Numbered from the stretch's first letter, positions 36,253-49,903 are shown. The stretch: DNA of 64,000 bases from Pyrenopolyporus hunteri (GCA_902806595.1 CADCXC010000040.1:124001-188000), one strand, 5' to 3'. The notes: generated from the sequence alone by a model not told the origin. Program-made: numbers and translations.

Positions 36253-37260
36253 CTTTCTTATGTGAAGAGGTTGCCATCTATTCCATTCTATTCCATTCTA
36301 TACGCGTGTGCTGACCTTCACCCGCATTCGATAGACGCCAATATCCCACCCCTGATCCCAAGACTCCTCCCCAAGATCACCGAAATCCTCAAACAGTATC
36401 AGCAGGACCCCTCGGTTCTATGTAGTTTAGCAATCAAGCTGCTTGGTCCCCTGAACTTCACCCAGATCCTTTCTCTAGCTTCAGAGGATGCTCTGATTCA
36501 GGCCTTACGATCTCCCGCTCCGTCGGCGAACATTCTTGCCATGACTGTGCTCGAAAAGGCAGCTAGATCACCGAGCGACGCTGCTATCTTGGCTATGATG
36601 AATAACGTCGTCACCCACTTTTTGACTCAGTGGCTGACCGCCCCTCAAGTTGAAGTAGGCGAGAAGGGTTCTAGAGTCTTGGGTGACCTTCTAGACGTCG
36701 ACTGTGACACTCGGCCGCCGGACGGGCTATCAGTAAATGGGATGGAAATAGCTATCAGGAAACCGCCCGGCCAGGGCCTGCTGTGGCGTAGAATCTTTCA
36801 TGATCACGATATATATGATCTGCTGTTGTCGCTCTGCACAAATAGCCCCCTCGGTACTCAGCAACAGTCGCTCGCCCAAGGCCGTCTGCTTCGGGTCTTG
36901 CCACGCCTGGCAGCCCTCAACTTTCGTGCCGTCACCTGGACCGACTTTGCCGACCTGAATCAGAAATACGCCGGCTTGGACGGCAATGGTGGGTTATTGC
37001 ATTTTGCGGCCCTGTCCATGATCGACAAGGAGGATATGTTGGTACATCTCAATCTTATCGACTTCTTCGAAGCTCTTTTGAGCATTCAACGGATCACGCC
37101 GTTTTCTACCTACAAAATTGAAACCCTGAAAAAGCTTGTAGCAGACGCTACCGCGCACGACAACGTCCTCAAGGCGGCCATCCTCACCCTACCTGAGCGA
37201 ACAGTGCCCGAAGAAGCCGAGGACTTGGGTCGATTCATCCAAGAGATCCTAAATCCCTAG
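36018..37260 (+). CDS. HSM3: Hsm3/S5b-like 26S proteasome assembly chaperone
   Basis: Predicted 357 aa, exons 36,018-36,165 and 36,335-37,260. The phase-1 intron joins to ...LQLTDANIPPLIPRLLPK. The whole protein is alpha-helical HEAT/ARM-like repeats (LLPKITEILKQYQ, ILAMTVLEKAARSP, LTQWLTAPQVEVGEKGSRVLGDLL, LLHFAALSMIDKEDMLVHLNLIDFF), and the length and order fit the fungal Hsm3 family, whose animal counterpart is PSMD5/S5b. Expected role: cytosolic chaperone that holds the Rpt1/Rpt2 base module during regulatory-particle assembly; the name comes from a mismatch-repair phenotype in yeast. The intron (169 nt) carries a (TC)n stretch and a CTGAC branch-like site. A second in-frame ATG lies seven codons in. 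Convergent with the transcription factor gene downstream. Confidence 0.82.
36216..36246 (+). repeat. (TC)n microsatellite in HSM3 intron
   Basis: About 15 CT/TC dinucleotides within the only intron. Length variation here would not alter the protein but could affect splicing as a pyrimidine tract far from the acceptor. Confidence 0.9.
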
Positions 37261-37679
37261 TAGAGATTCTTAGAAAAACAAGAACAGCACTGCCGGATCC
37301 TCGCTTCTCCCATTACTTGCGGCTATCGAAATAATCGGATGTGATGATGTTCGGGTTTTACTCATACGAGACCGGGATAATCACGTGAGCCCGCCATTCC
37401 AATAATCTGATTATACAAACAGCACCCTAATACAAATATCTATCTAGTTTCTCTTCCTGTAATGCCCTGCACTCAAGGATCGGGGATCCCGTGTTAGTGG
37501 CGGTGGGCATGGCTACTATCAACGTTGGGCCCTCCTACTGCCCGAGTGATATTTCTTTATCCCGACTGACTATAAACGGGTGGGAATCATCTTTATTAAA
37601 CTTTTGATGGGCGAACACATCTTGTCTATCTCTACCTTTAAGCCTGCCTTGCGTGAGCCCGCAATATTTATGGATACCA
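37261..37679. other. Intergenic region between convergent genes
   Basis: About 0.4 kb holding the 3' ends of HSM3 (+) and the Zn2Cys6 gene (-). Nothing else recognised. Confidence 0.6.
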
Positions 37680-39505
37680 TCAGCTACGACAACCAAGCCC
37701 AGAAATCTCGATAGCAATGTCTCGGGTTTTGATGAACGGCATGCGTCCGGTATACCCCTTTGCGTTAGCCATGATAGTTGCGTCTATCCACCGGCCTACG
37801 GGTGGTGGCCTCCTAAAATATTCCAAGTCTTCGAGACTCCTCGTGCAGAAGTGCCGTTCTTCTTCGTTGGCCGATTCGTAAGAGAACACTAATGCAGCCG
37901 TGTATTCGATGGCAAGCGGTATCTGCGTCCTCATCCAAGCGTAAGACATCCATACTCGTCTGCTGTATTCTCTACACCGCTTCATCATGCCTTTGTCGTA
38001 CTGTTCCAGTACCAGATTCGCCTCATGAAGCGTTCTGCGGATGATGATGCTGTACATCGCGTGAGTATAAAATAATTTGGCCGTATCGATATCCCGGAAT
38101 TGGTAACATGTCGGGAATAGGTCCGGGTTTGAGAGGTTATCCACTTCTCTTATGTCGCCCGACTCCATCAATGAGGCTAGAGTCGTTTCGTTCTCATGCT
38201 CCAAGTACTCGATAACCGGTGTGGCCCTGAGCACCAGCTCGGCTGCTATCATGGTGTCTGAGTACGGACCGAGCGCGCGGACGAGTCGTACCAGACTTGG
38301 CCACACAGCCATCTCGACCCATAGACGATACATTGCCTTAAGAATCGGTCGTGTCTGGCTGGCATCTATAGCCCGCCCGAAGGCCGTTACCCACTCCTGC
38401 TGCATGAATACGCTATCTCTCCCTAACCTCACGTCTTCCTGTAACTAACGGGGATATGATTAGCAATCATCACGCCAGTTTCACACATATAACTCACTAT
38501 GTTGAAAAAGCTGTCAAATGTAGCGTGGAGTCCCAAGTTATCGAAGTGTTGCCAAGGACCTCCTCGGCTGATGACGGCGGTTAAACCCGCGGCATGACGC
38601 TCTTGATTCGCGCCTCGTTCAAAATCGTAAGTGAGCTGATCGTTGTAATAGGAACGAGTGTTAGCCACATTTACCATCAATCTTCAAGTTTTGCACGTTT
38701 TTATTACGCACACTCACCTCAAGCTTCTGTAACAGCCACTGTGCTGTTATTGTGTCCGTTACCAAGCATTTCTCAGGTTCTTGTAGAGCCTTGCGGAGAC
38801 TCCCTAAGGCCTGTGTATGTAATCGTAAGTCTAACCACGTCTCCGGAGATAACGAGCCGCGCTGGCTATTCGTCCAAGATGCCACAACTAACTCGATCGT
38901 ATGTCGTAACACTGGGCTTTCTGACCCTAGCCTCTGCGGTATCATCCATATCGAAGGACCCCATATCAGCATATCGTGGCCTGTCCCCGAAGCGGACTCC
39001 AAGCAAGAGATTAAGCGGGCCGCCAGCCGATCCGTGGAGCTCATAGCCGGCGGAGGCGTCAGCGACGGCGCCGGTAATGATGATGGTGTCGATTTATTGT
39101 ATTTGCCACCCCTAGGGCGATGTGGACGTGTTAGGCGCATCCGGTGAAATGTGCCGGGACCTAAAGCGGCCGTATGCTCCTTCATATCCACGATGATTGT
39201 ACTGCCGGGACCGGTTTGCGTAAGCAGGGGGCCATGGATATTAAAGCCGTTACCACAGGCCACGCCGGCGTCACCCGAATTAACTGCCTCATTGTGGCAG
39301 CCGTTGACTACAAACTTGAAGTTGCTCCGAGCTCCGGAACAGACCTTACCGGCCCTAGAACAGGCACCGCAAGTTGGCCAATTCTCATCGCACTGGTCAG
39401 AATTTTAGCTCGAGTCGGTTGCAGGTGGAGGCTCGATCGCTTGCTCACTTTAGTCTTTCGCAGCTTGCAAAACGTGCAGCGATTACTCTTTGGTATCCCA
39501 ACCAT
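37680..39505 (-). CDS. Zn(II)2Cys6 transcription factor
   Basis: Predicted 542 aa in four exons: 39,449-39,505, 38,718-39,392, 38,498-38,635, 37,680-38,438. The zinc cluster spans the first intron: cysteines at 10, 13, 20, 27, 30 and 37 give exactly CX2CX6CX6CX2CX6C, with the basic KLRKTK between Cys2 and Cys3 and a Pro two residues before Cys4. The rest resembles the fungal-specific transcription factor domain 2 (helical, for example VWMSYAWMRTQIPLAIEYTAAL near the C-terminus). Introns are 56, 82 and 59 nt, all phase 0; the 82-nt intron has a CTAAC branch site, and its acceptor was chosen because the nearer AG gives a 36-nt intron and a stop. A nuclear DNA-binding regulator; targets unknown. 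It is not next to an obvious biosynthetic cluster. Confidence 0.88.
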
Positions 39506-42500
39506 GGTCGAGGGGATGGACGAGCCTTATTCGCGTGGGATAGCTCCCGATATGCCCAAGTGTATCAGGCTATGCGACACCCTTTGGAGGGTTCCTCTTG
39601 TCTTTGGCGATAACGATGATATTAGCTGTAGTAACGCCGTGCTCAAAGAGCCATCGCATCAACAGCTTGACGAGGCGGGAGATCTGTTTATCAAGAGCGC
39701 AGAGTGTCCAGATCGTGAAAAGGGGGAGCCGGGTTCAACTTCGGATCGAGTAGTTATTCTGGGCTGCGCCCTGCCGGGCAATGACCCAGGACGTCAGAAC
39801 TTGGACGGATATAAACACGAGACCGGCTGCCAGGGGTTTGTAGCAAGGTAAAGCCCATTCATTAGGTTGGGACTCTCGTGATGATGCCGCCAAACCGTGG
39901 ACGGGATTTGCTTCCTTTGCCCCCACGTGCAAATCAACCGGGACTTCAACTCAGCACAGACCAGGGCTGTCCCGGATCACGCTGATGATGTTGAGGGGCC
40001 GAGATAATCAATTCAAGACTGGACCGGGGGCTCTGGAGACTGCCGTTGCGAAGCCTGATACTCTCATGTGTCGCCAAGATGAGGTTGAGTTGTATATTGA
40101 ATAATAGGATGAGCAACGATGAACAAGGCAATACAAACCCAGGCCTGGATGCTATTATTTCCACGATATATTCCTATGGGGGAGCGGAGCTGCGAGAGGA
40201 ATATCGGAAGAGAGGTTCGCTTCCGGTTAATCGTTAAGATCCCATTCCTTTCCAGTGGAGTTCCGCAATATCTTTCAATATCTACAGCACGCTCTCACGT
40301 AATCACCTGCAACCACGTGGAGCGGCCAGGTAGTTAGATATGCCTGGGGTATACTGTGGCGAGGCTGGTTCGCGTCACGATGTGCTGGATCGGTTCGGGA
40401 ACAGGGGGTGAGAGGATTCTATTTGTGAATCAGAAGCTCGAAAATGACCGGACCGTTTGACAAAGATTCTTCCAAGGACTGAGACGCTGAGGATACCGCG
40501 AGTATCACGATGCACGATGCACGAACGGGGAGTATTGCCAACCGCCCAGTCCCGCCATTCGTGGCTTATTTTATCCTCGGCTAGCCTTGTAGGAGTCCGT
40601 AATGGGAACCCTTCTAGAAAAATGGCGATATAAGGCCCTCACTCGTCTTGAATTCCTGATGGGGTAATGATATACAGAACCACCGGAGGGTTATCCAAGG
40701 GGGAGGGGGGGCAAGGGGAGCAGACAGGGTTAACGCACCAAGATGCCTAAAACGGAAATTTATACACATACCTACCAAGGCGTAACGGCGAATATATATA
40801 AATACAATAAATACAAATACGACATATGTACATACAAACACAGAGCATGGTGGGACTATGTATGCCCGAAACCTCATTCTCAGAAGCCAATCTCACGCCT
40901 CGGGGTTGTTTCTCTTCTCGCCTTTCTACGGGCACTATTACATACAAGGCGTACGAACACACGAATGCACGAACACACGGATACACGGAGGGGCTGTGTA
41001 CGGCGACTGCAGGTGGGACGTTATGATAATGAGGGTTTAATCGCCAGTGGACTGTCAGCAAAGAGTTCATAGGCTATAGTTGCATTATAACGCGATGAAA
41101 ATCTAATATCAACCCGATTCCTCTACTTACCTGAGGTATGCACTAGATTCTTCCCCCAGTTCCATAAGCCAAGTGTAATAATACTAGAATCAACTGGGAA
41201 CACGCTGCTACGCTGCCACGCCGCACCCTGGTCAAGTCCCGCCCCCTCGTGGACGATGGCAGGCATGAAGGAAAATGGAAAGTCTTATTCTTGAAAAAAT
41301 GAAATAAAATGAGAACATGGGCTATTAGACGGGATCCCCCATGTCTCCCTACCCAGGTAGAGATATATATCGACGTGTAATCAATGCTGTGTAACCATAA
41401 ACCTTTCCAGGACTGCCGTCGCAACTCGTCTGACTTACATAACAGAGATGATCGTGGATGATACGTGAATGAAGACGAGTGGTGTTCGACAGATTGGCCG
41501 CGCCCCCCCTTTTTTTTTTTTTCCCTACCGTGCCCTCAACGCCCACTAATTTGCCAATTAGTTACGGAATGGCATGATACGCATCGGTAAGCAAAGCGCC
41601 TAAGGGTATGTAATTCTACGAATCTACGAGTCTACAATTTTACGAGTGCCTGCGCGTTCGGATCGGGAGATCTTCCGCGGACGAACCCTTGACAGTGATT
41701 CCGCGGCGCGTTGTCTCCCCTAGTCTCCATCAACTTGAGAATTTTTATATTGTACATCCTTACCTAGGTACATAGGTAGCCATATCCTGATGCTTACAGC
41801 ATCTGGGTAGGATATATCGGCGCATTCGACTATTCTGTCAGCCACCCAGTATGCCTAGGTAGGTAGGAGGTATATAACCCAACGCATATATAACGCGGTA
41901 AAAAGAAAAAAGAAATAAAGGAGAAGAAAAAAGGTACAGGTATGTAAGCGCACCCTAACCAGGGCTACCCACAGCGTGACACGACATCCTATCCAACGAC
42001 AGCATCATTGCCGTGTCTCGTAGCACACCACCCTGGCCTTATCTACCTAGTTACCTAAGTGTAAGTCTTCTGGTTCGAACATCATCGGGGCAGAAGATTA
42101 ACCTCTGATCCTTCGGTGGCCTCAGACCTAAAGCTGAACGTTTCATTACCAGCGTGTGGTGCGTGTTTTGACACGATTCCCATAAGAATTGTGGTTTGGT
42201 CGTAAGAAACTCCACCGCATGATGTTTAGAATGGAAGAGAACCCTTCAGCCCTACGTTATAGGAACTGATTCGCTCGGCCGGCACTTAAACGCCCACGTT
42301 GTGCAACCCGGCACTACCATACGGAAGAGAATATTGGTTGAGCGACACCCTCGGCTTAGATAATACATTAGTTACCTACTTCATTTGATAAGTCTTCCGC
42401 CCTCGCCTCGCCTCTCCTCTCTCACCCCCCCTTCTCTCAAAAAAAGAGAAGAAAAAAAAAAAAAAAAAACACCCAACCAAAGCGGCCCTCCAATTGGGTG

Positions 42501-43281
42501 TCCCGTCTTCCCAAAGTTTTCCCGTCCTTCGTCAACTAGGGTCCGGGTAAATATCACATCTTACAAGCCCACCACACAGTCACGCCATTCAGTCTCTTCC
42601 ACCTACCAGGAGACCTATCGATTGGAAGAGTAAGCTACTTAAATAGCGAAACAGCGGGAAGGCGGATGAATTCTTTTTCATTTTCCTCCGTCAGTAGGGG
42701 AAATGGGAGGTAATTATGACCTATCTCCAGTCACGTAAGCACGTCAGCCCCCTCAGATAAACCGCACCTATGTCTCACGTCTCACATAGGCCTCACCTCA
42801 TTGGCCGGAGAGCACTGTAAAGTCCAGTCCAATCACCTGTTTCTCGATGCCGAAGAGGGAGCGGGAACCCCCCGAGCCATATAGAAACTACGTAAAAGAT
42901 GAATATGCAAGGTAGGTAATCGTATTAATTACACCCAGACCGCTTCCTCAACCCACCTATCGTCTAGCCCCCATGTAACCCCCATCTCACCTTGGCCACG
43001 CGAAGCATCTAACGTACATGCCTGCGTGCATATTTTTCTTTATGTGAACTCGTCCGTATCCACAGCGGCCGCCTTGCCACTCTCCGTCCCTCCTTTGCCG
43101 GCCCCCCCCCCAAAGTCCCCACATCGACTTAGCCTAGATCATAGGTTTCGGTGGGTGTGTATCCCATGATGACTTTGCTACGATCCCACTCTATAAAATA
43201 GTAATACCCGAAGCCGGAGTCCCATAGTCGCTCCCCTGCGGACCCTAGGGAGTTTGGTGAAAGAATAGTCCCGTGATTGGC

Positions 43282-43327
<46 letters not shown>

Positions 43328-44238
43328 GCTTGGAATTAGTTAACTATAAGACGAGCCCACGGAGAGCCTGGGAGTCGCATAGGAAGGCCCTTGTTAAGCG
43401 GGACGATTGGGTCTATACTAGAGCAGTAGGAAGAACAGGGGAAGGCGAAGTACTAAAGTCGTACCTTTGGTACGAAACCAAAAAAAAAGAGGGAATAGCT
43501 CCTTGGTTCGGGGTAACAACCGCTTCGGGTAGTTGGATTTAGATATCCACGCGTACAGCCTCGAGCCAAGGAGACAACTAGTTGGTCAACAAGCAGAGCA
43601 GTATCTGTAAGGGACTGGACTGGGTGGTTCATTGCGGCAAGATAAGTTCTACCACAGGATACGTCGCCTATGAACGCCCGAAATACTAAATTTAAAGGAT
43701 ATGGACCTGCGATCCTAGCGGTGTCGACGCAGGTTGGGCCATGACACTCCTGAATAACCTGAAACGGACGAACTCTGCACAGGTAGAATATCGTTTTCTA
43801 AAATTCGGCACTTCGGTTATGATGCTAAGCTGTGTTTGACGTCGCCCGAGAGCATTATTCTGCTCCGACTCCCCCCCACCCCTCGGTGATATACTGCACA
43901 TTATATCATATGAGGCGAGATCGCGGTTTAAACCGCGTACAAAAGTACCACGCACGAAGGTTAGATCCGCATCGTGCCTACGTAATTACGCAATACACCA
44001 AGGACACAAAGTGTACCATTTATCATACAAGAGCTTAGCTTGCTGGTGACGGAACCCCCAACCAAACACCGGATGTGGCCGTAGTCTCTATTAATCGCTT
44101 CCATTTTTGTTCCAATGCCCCCTTTATAGCAAATCAATATTTGTGACGGCCCCGTATCGTCGTCATATCCTGGGCGGACCACGCGGTACCGCGTGACTAG
44201 GGGCTAGGTAGCATCTTGATAAGGCGTCGCTGCTCGTC
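39506..44238. other. Long gene-free interval
   Basis: About 4.7 kb between the transcription factor promoter and the 3' end of SEC7. Simple-sequence landmarks: short tandem CGAACACACGAATG-like units (about 40,951-40,990), C/T homopolymer (41,503-41,523), CTAGGTAGG words (41,760-41,880), A-rich tract (42,430-42,470), AGT microsatellite (43,285-43,325). Short frames are scattered on both strands, mostly with non-ATG starts. I recognise no gene, transposon or RNA; a small or fast-evolving gene could be missed. Confidence 0.5.
43285..43325 (+). repeat. (AGT)n microsatellite
   Basis: About 13-14 perfect AGT triplets. It keeps a frame open and underlies a spurious 72-codon reading frame that starts at GTG at the repeat's end. 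Confidence 0.9.
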
Positions 44239-47200
44239 TCACACTTTCACACCGCCCATGCCGACCTCGCCTACTTCTAGCTCCGCGGTCGGTGTCTCCG
44301 CGCCGATGACAACGCTGGCTACACTCTCACGTCGACCGCCGGACATCCCCTCAATCTCAAGCCCAACTTCTCCAACTCTCCTCAGCACAGCGAGTAGAGC
44401 GCCCCTCAGATCGGAGCTGAGCTCTTTGCGCAGCAACTCGACGGCCAATGGATAGAATGATGGGATATGCTCCTTGAATTCTTTGTCAGGCCACGTCGAG
44501 TAGCCTTCTAACACATCTACGACGACGGGTCTCCAAGCCACGATGTTCCGTTGCTGCGATTCCTCTTCGAGCGCCAGGTAGCCTTTAATGACGTCCTTGC
44601 ATAAGGGGACTAGAGCCTTCTCGACTTCCGGTCGACTCTCTGCACGCGACGGTGACGTGTCCGCGAACATTCGGAATAGGATTTGGATATAAGTGGCCGC
44701 CGAACCGCTCTCCTGCTTGAGAAGGTTGGGCGGTTGCTTCATGAAGCCCTCCCGCCATAGGCGCATACGCAAGTCCTTATCCTCGTTGAATCGCCTAGCA
44801 AAAAGGAATGATTTCTTGAGCAGCGCCATTAGACGCAACAGCTCCGTGGACGGTATCTGGGCGTAGACGGTATCGTTGGAAAACAATTCGTTAACCGTCT
44901 CGATCATGAGAAGTTGCAGGACGCAGCGGGAGATGATACGATTGAAGAAGCGCCGCCGCGCTGCTGTGACTACCACCGGTTGCTGCTGGAGTGAAGAAGA
45001 GGGCTTATAATCTTCAAGTCGAGTGGAGGTGTTGCCGTTAGTTGAACGTGCGGAGTCGTCCATATGAGGGCTATGGTTGGTGGCGCCAGAGATGGATTCG
45101 ACCCCAGAGGAAATGCTGCCTTTGTCAGTCGTACCGATCTTGAGCGACTTTTCGTCTGTGGGTGAGTCGCTCGTGGGTGTGAGAGGAACCTCGAAGCCTA
45201 GGCCGTTGGGCGGTGGCGATAGTGCCGCTGCAGCGGGGGTGTTGATAGTAGTGGCAGAAAATAGTTGATAAGCTGTCGTCCTCTCGAACAATTCGCAAAA
45301 TGCTCCTACGATCTGAGCCCAATGACCGTCGGTGAACTTGGTCACATTCTGCAGGATTAGCTGCTGCAGACAGTTGCTGCCGATCCTTGCGATGGTGTCA
45401 TTTTCCTGACAGATGCAAAGAGCCAACAGTTCAAGAAAACGATCCAGCATATACTCGAGGGCGTCGAAATAATGCGTAAAGAGGATGATCATGTTACGGA
45501 GGGCCTGGATCATGGTGGTTGAAAGCCACACAGACAGTTCCTCGTGGTTAAGGGCGTTGGTCATCTCCGGTCTCGACCGCAGTACCATGAAGATTGGGTA
45601 GAGCTGCTGTCTCCATAGTATATCCCAGAAATCGGATGGGAAATCGCCCCCATATCGGAGTAGGGCCTCAAAGAAATAATTCAAGGCGTTTGAACGAACC
45701 TCTAGGTCTTCTCCTGTCATCAGGACGTCGTGAAAGGCGAATAGAACGGGAAACCAGAAACCCTCCTCGATGGAAGTCCCGCTCTGCTGCCTAGAGAGGG
45801 CGTCGGAAGGTTTCTGCGGGTGGCTATCTGGCGCGGACGTCGGGTTGGACTTTTGCGATAGCGGACATTCGGGAGTCTTGAGCATCTTGGGTATAATCGA
45901 TTTGAGCGTCTCCATAGCTTGCAAGCTCTTCTTCTGGAACTTGATGTTCTTCGAAAATTCGGTCAGACAGACGATTAGATCCGTGAAGGCCCCTTGCGAG
46001 ATGACGACTCCAAAGCGCGTCTTATAAATAAGGGTAACGTTTTCGTACGCCAAGTTGACGATCGTTTCGTTAGGATCCCGCGCTGCGACTGTGAAGACGC
46101 CAAACATCGTTCTCCAGCCGGACCTGATATTCTCACCTCGGGCCTGAATCATCTGTATCAGGCACCGCAGAGCCATATCCTTGACGGTTAGGTTGCTCGA
46201 GTTAGCGATGACATGCTCAAAGGGCTTCAGAAAATCCTTCTGAAATTTGAAACCGGGAAGCTCTTCAAGCTCCATAAAGCGCATCGACAGTTGTCGCAGC
46301 GAGTCGAGCGCAAAGTACACAATCGCCGTATTGTTGTGGCATCCCACTTTGTTGAAATGTTCACCAAGAACCGCCCAGATATTAGTCCACTCGAAACGGA
46401 CACGGGTCATGTTATAGTAGCTAATCTCGACGATTTTCTGCAAGCTGTACGTGCGCGGAGAGTCGTTGGAACCAGATACCTTGATCTCATCCCAGCTCAC
46501 TTCGGTCAAGGCCTTGGCGAAGTGCACGATGGCCTCGCCGTTGAGATTGGCCGTGTTGCTGAAGATACGATCCACACTCTTGATGACTTCGTCGGATCGG
46601 CTCTCGAGTGCGATTTCCATGGAGAACCCTCTCGGCCCCGGGTTAGACCGGTTTCGCCGTCGTGTCGAAGCGGTTGACTTGCGAGACTCGCTCGTGCTTG
46701 TCCTCTCGGGTGGCATGAAGCGTGCTTTAGAAACGTCAGGAATGGCGCCCTCGTCGACGCCGCCGGTGATAAGCTGTAGCCGGTCAAGCTGGCTTATACA
46801 CATGAGGATGTCTTTCCACGACTCTTTCAAGTAATTGCCCTCGGTTTGGCCCAGCTCAAGGATGATTCGCAGCGCCTCCACATTCTTAGCAAGGATCTGT
46901 TGGGGGTTGTTCAGGTTGGTGGCGTTCTTGAGAGCTGACATAAATGCTTCCCGCGGTGTCGCCAGATCAAAAAGGCACGCAATCTTTATGGCTTGTTTCA
47001 TCCCCTCCAAGCATAGCTTGTTCACCTCCAAGTTTTGTGCCTTCTGCATCTGACTCGAGAAAGCAGAGAAAAACGACATCCAGGTCACATCGAACATTGG
47101 GCCGACATGTCTAAAGGACGTGGCCGGGATGAACTTGATCCCGGCCCTTGCGGCGTTCTTTCGTTGGTTCTTGAACAAATTCTTGAAAAGCTGCTCCGAG

Positions 47201-49190
47201 CGAAGCGAAATCTCCTCCGATTGCTGCACGTAGGCTTCTCGTTGCAGATCTCGGCCGACGTTCGAGAGAGCCTGTCCAAGCCCGGCAGCGAAGCCTGAGG
47301 ACTGAGCTGGCAAATTACCAGCAGCAGCCGCCGCCTCCCGTTCACTCTTGAGAACTATCTCATTACCGGCTATCTCATCGTAGATACCGATAAGGTACTC
47401 ATCAGGTAGATCGGCATTGTCATTAATACCTCTGTTATTCTTAATGAAGTCTTCCTTGCTCATGCGCCTCGCGATCTTGCTGCTGTGCAAGTCTGTGTTT
47501 AACAGAATTACTGAGTAGGCCAGAACATATGCCGTGTCTGCATTGGCAAAGGCGTTTGGGTTGCCCATTACGTAGCGATTCGCGAATTTCAGCATGAATC
47601 GATCAATTTTCTGGGCTTCCCCAGGAAGGCGGAACGACTGGAGGAACTGTCGTAAAGCGTCGACGAAGCGGCGCTGGGTAAAGTCCATGGTATCAACGAA
47701 AGCATGCATGATCTCGATGTTCTTAGCATCGCCTTCACCGAGATACTCCCCAATCTGGGCCTTATCAAGGCGATCGTCGGAAAGAAGAAACTTGGCAATA
47801 TCCTTTGGGCTGTCGCTGGCAATAAACCCTTCCTGGATCAGAAGCTTAATTCCCTTTTTTGGTTTGAAGTTGAACTGGCGGATGGCGTTAGCTAGGGCAG
47901 TTTTTCGGGCCTTCTCCTTCTCTAATTGGGCTGGGTCGTCGTCGATGACGGGGGTAGACGGGGGCAACGGGGTGTCGAGACGGGAATTACTATCAGCGGC
48001 TGAAGGATCAATCGACTCTCGAATATCATCCGCCGAGGCACGCGTATCGCTGTCGCGCGATGCGCCGTTGACGTCCGGGCGCCCAACAACAGACCAATTT
48101 ACAAGCGAGCGTAGGGCTTCGACGAGCGAATCCAAGGCAGTCCTCTTAATCACATACTCTTGGGGTATCTCGGGCTCCGGTTCGGTGGGAGGTACAATAT
48201 CCCTCACGTTCAAAGGCGGTGGCAGCATGCCCTTCAATTGCCAATCTGAGCCATTATGCAGACTCGAGTTTTTCTCCTCGTATAATTGCTCCTGGGCTGC
48301 CGTGACCGATACAGGGGTGATTGCAAGTTTCGATAGATCTTCTATGATATTTTGGAAGATGTTATCGACTTGGGAGTCGCAGTCGTAGTTGAGATACGTC
48401 TCCACAAGCCCTCGGGGGTCACCGCAGAACCTAGTTAGAATATTGATGAAGTAGAGCTTCTGAGAGGGCGGTGCGGTTCTCCTGGCTAGGAGCGCTAAGT
48501 ATATCTCGTTAAGGAAGACCTCGATCTCTTTCTATTGCCTTCATGTTAGAGCGGTCACAGTCTATGTGTGATGAGGTTCGTTCTACCTTGAATGGAGCGC
48601 GCATATACTTGAACATCAGCCAGAATATCTCACAGCAGACCTCAAAAACCTTGTCGACTGAACTGGCCCCATTTCGGGTGATGCTAAGACAAAGGTAGAA
48701 TTTGATAGCCTGAAGGAAACTGGTCGACTCGTTGCTTTTTGTATTCGTAATAGTACACAGAGGGGAAGTGAAGACGACCATATGATTATTCAGGAGAGTG
48801 CGGATGAGGTGAAGGGAGATGAGTTTGGACCGCATATGTTGGCCACGGTAATCGTAAAGTTGGTCGGGGGGTAGGATCTTGGTCGACAGGTTACAAAACG
48901 ATCGGAAGACGAGGTATGCATCTCGGATGTAGACCTCATCCTCGGCTTCGAGAGACTCGGGTGTTTCTTCCGCCTCGGGAGCCGCGTCGCTTTGTGTCTG
49001 CTCGGAAACCCTCCTGACCGTTTTCTTGGGTGGCTTCAACTGCGTGACCATGGTTGGTCCATCGCCTAGGTTCGAATCATCGAAACTCTTTCTGTGCTCT
49101 AGGTCCTTTAGGGTCAACTTAGCGCCGCCTTCGTTTGTCGACTCTGAACGCGCGGCTCCCGGGAGGTCCTGAGTGTTCGCTTCGTCGGAT

Positions 49191-49225
<35 letters not shown>

Positions 49226-49903
49226 TTCCTCAGGGGCGGTAGCGCCATTCCCGTTTAAGACGGACTCTGTCTGGTCGAAGGTAACGTTACTGGAGCTGTG
49301 CTTCAGTTTCTCTAGACTTACACGAGCTTCCTTCATGTGCAGTCTCGTTTTGACCCGCTCGAACACCATGCCGACCATCTGAGTCAAAGTTCCCTGCGCG
49401 GCCTGTTGGTTCTCCGGGCTTCGCGACAACAGGAAAACATTGTAGACCTGGCGCACAGCCTTCAGCAACCCAGCTCCATGCACAACTATCTTATCATTCA
49501 GCACGGCGGCCAGCAGGGCCTGGACGATGTGCCGCTGCACGTCGACGGGGGTAGTCTCGCCCTGGAAACAATCGCATATCGTGTCGATGGCACGATCTAT
49601 CATGGGGGCCTGCTCGGTGCCATCTTCCTGGGTGGCGCCCGTGGTCGCATTGATGGAGAAGTAGGACGAGGATATAAGCTTTTGGATGCAGTCGAGGGCA
49701 GTATTAATCAATTGACTACTTCCGGTCTTGGTAGCTAATTGCAAGGGCGCGAAGACGACTTGGGGGTCAGGTAGTTGGGATCCCCCTTCCTTGACGGCCG
49801 CGAGGGCCTTCTCGGTAAGTTCGGCGAGCTGTTTGTTCCTTTGCGCTTCTTTGGATGCAGCGATGGCCTCGAGGGAGGACACCACGAAGACTGGGGAGCT
49901 CAT
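44239..49903 (-). CDS. SEC7: SEC7, Arf guanine nucleotide exchange factor
   Basis: Predicted 1,869 aa, exons 48,587-49,903 and 44,239-48,531, joined across a 55-nt phase-0 intron inside RAPFK|KEIEVFLNEIY. This is close to the length of fungal Sec7. The DCB/HUS region occupies about 1-640, with a run of Glu (EEEEEEEEEEEEEK) in the linker. The catalytic Sec7 domain lies at about 648-831, including FRLPGEAQKIDRFMLKFA with the catalytic glutamate at about 744 and NPNAFANADTAYVLAYSVILLNTDLH. HDS-type helical repeats follow to the C-terminus (for example IFSNTANLNGEAIVHFAKAL). It activates Arf1-type GTPases at the trans-Golgi for vesicle budding and should be essential. Several long antisense frames inside are shadows. 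Its promoter faces LAT1 across 2.35 kb. Confidence 0.96.

Noticed and set aside
39174..39851. 225-codon plus-strand frame
   Set aside because: Antisense to exons 1-2 of the Zn2Cys6 gene, whose CX2CX6CX6CX2CX6C motif and splice sites are convincing; no domain on this strand.
43324..43542. 72-codon plus-strand frame
   Set aside because: Starts at a GTG at the end of the AGT microsatellite; no recognisable domain.
47594..48388. 264-codon plus-strand frame
   Set aside because: Antisense shadow of the SEC7 catalytic region.
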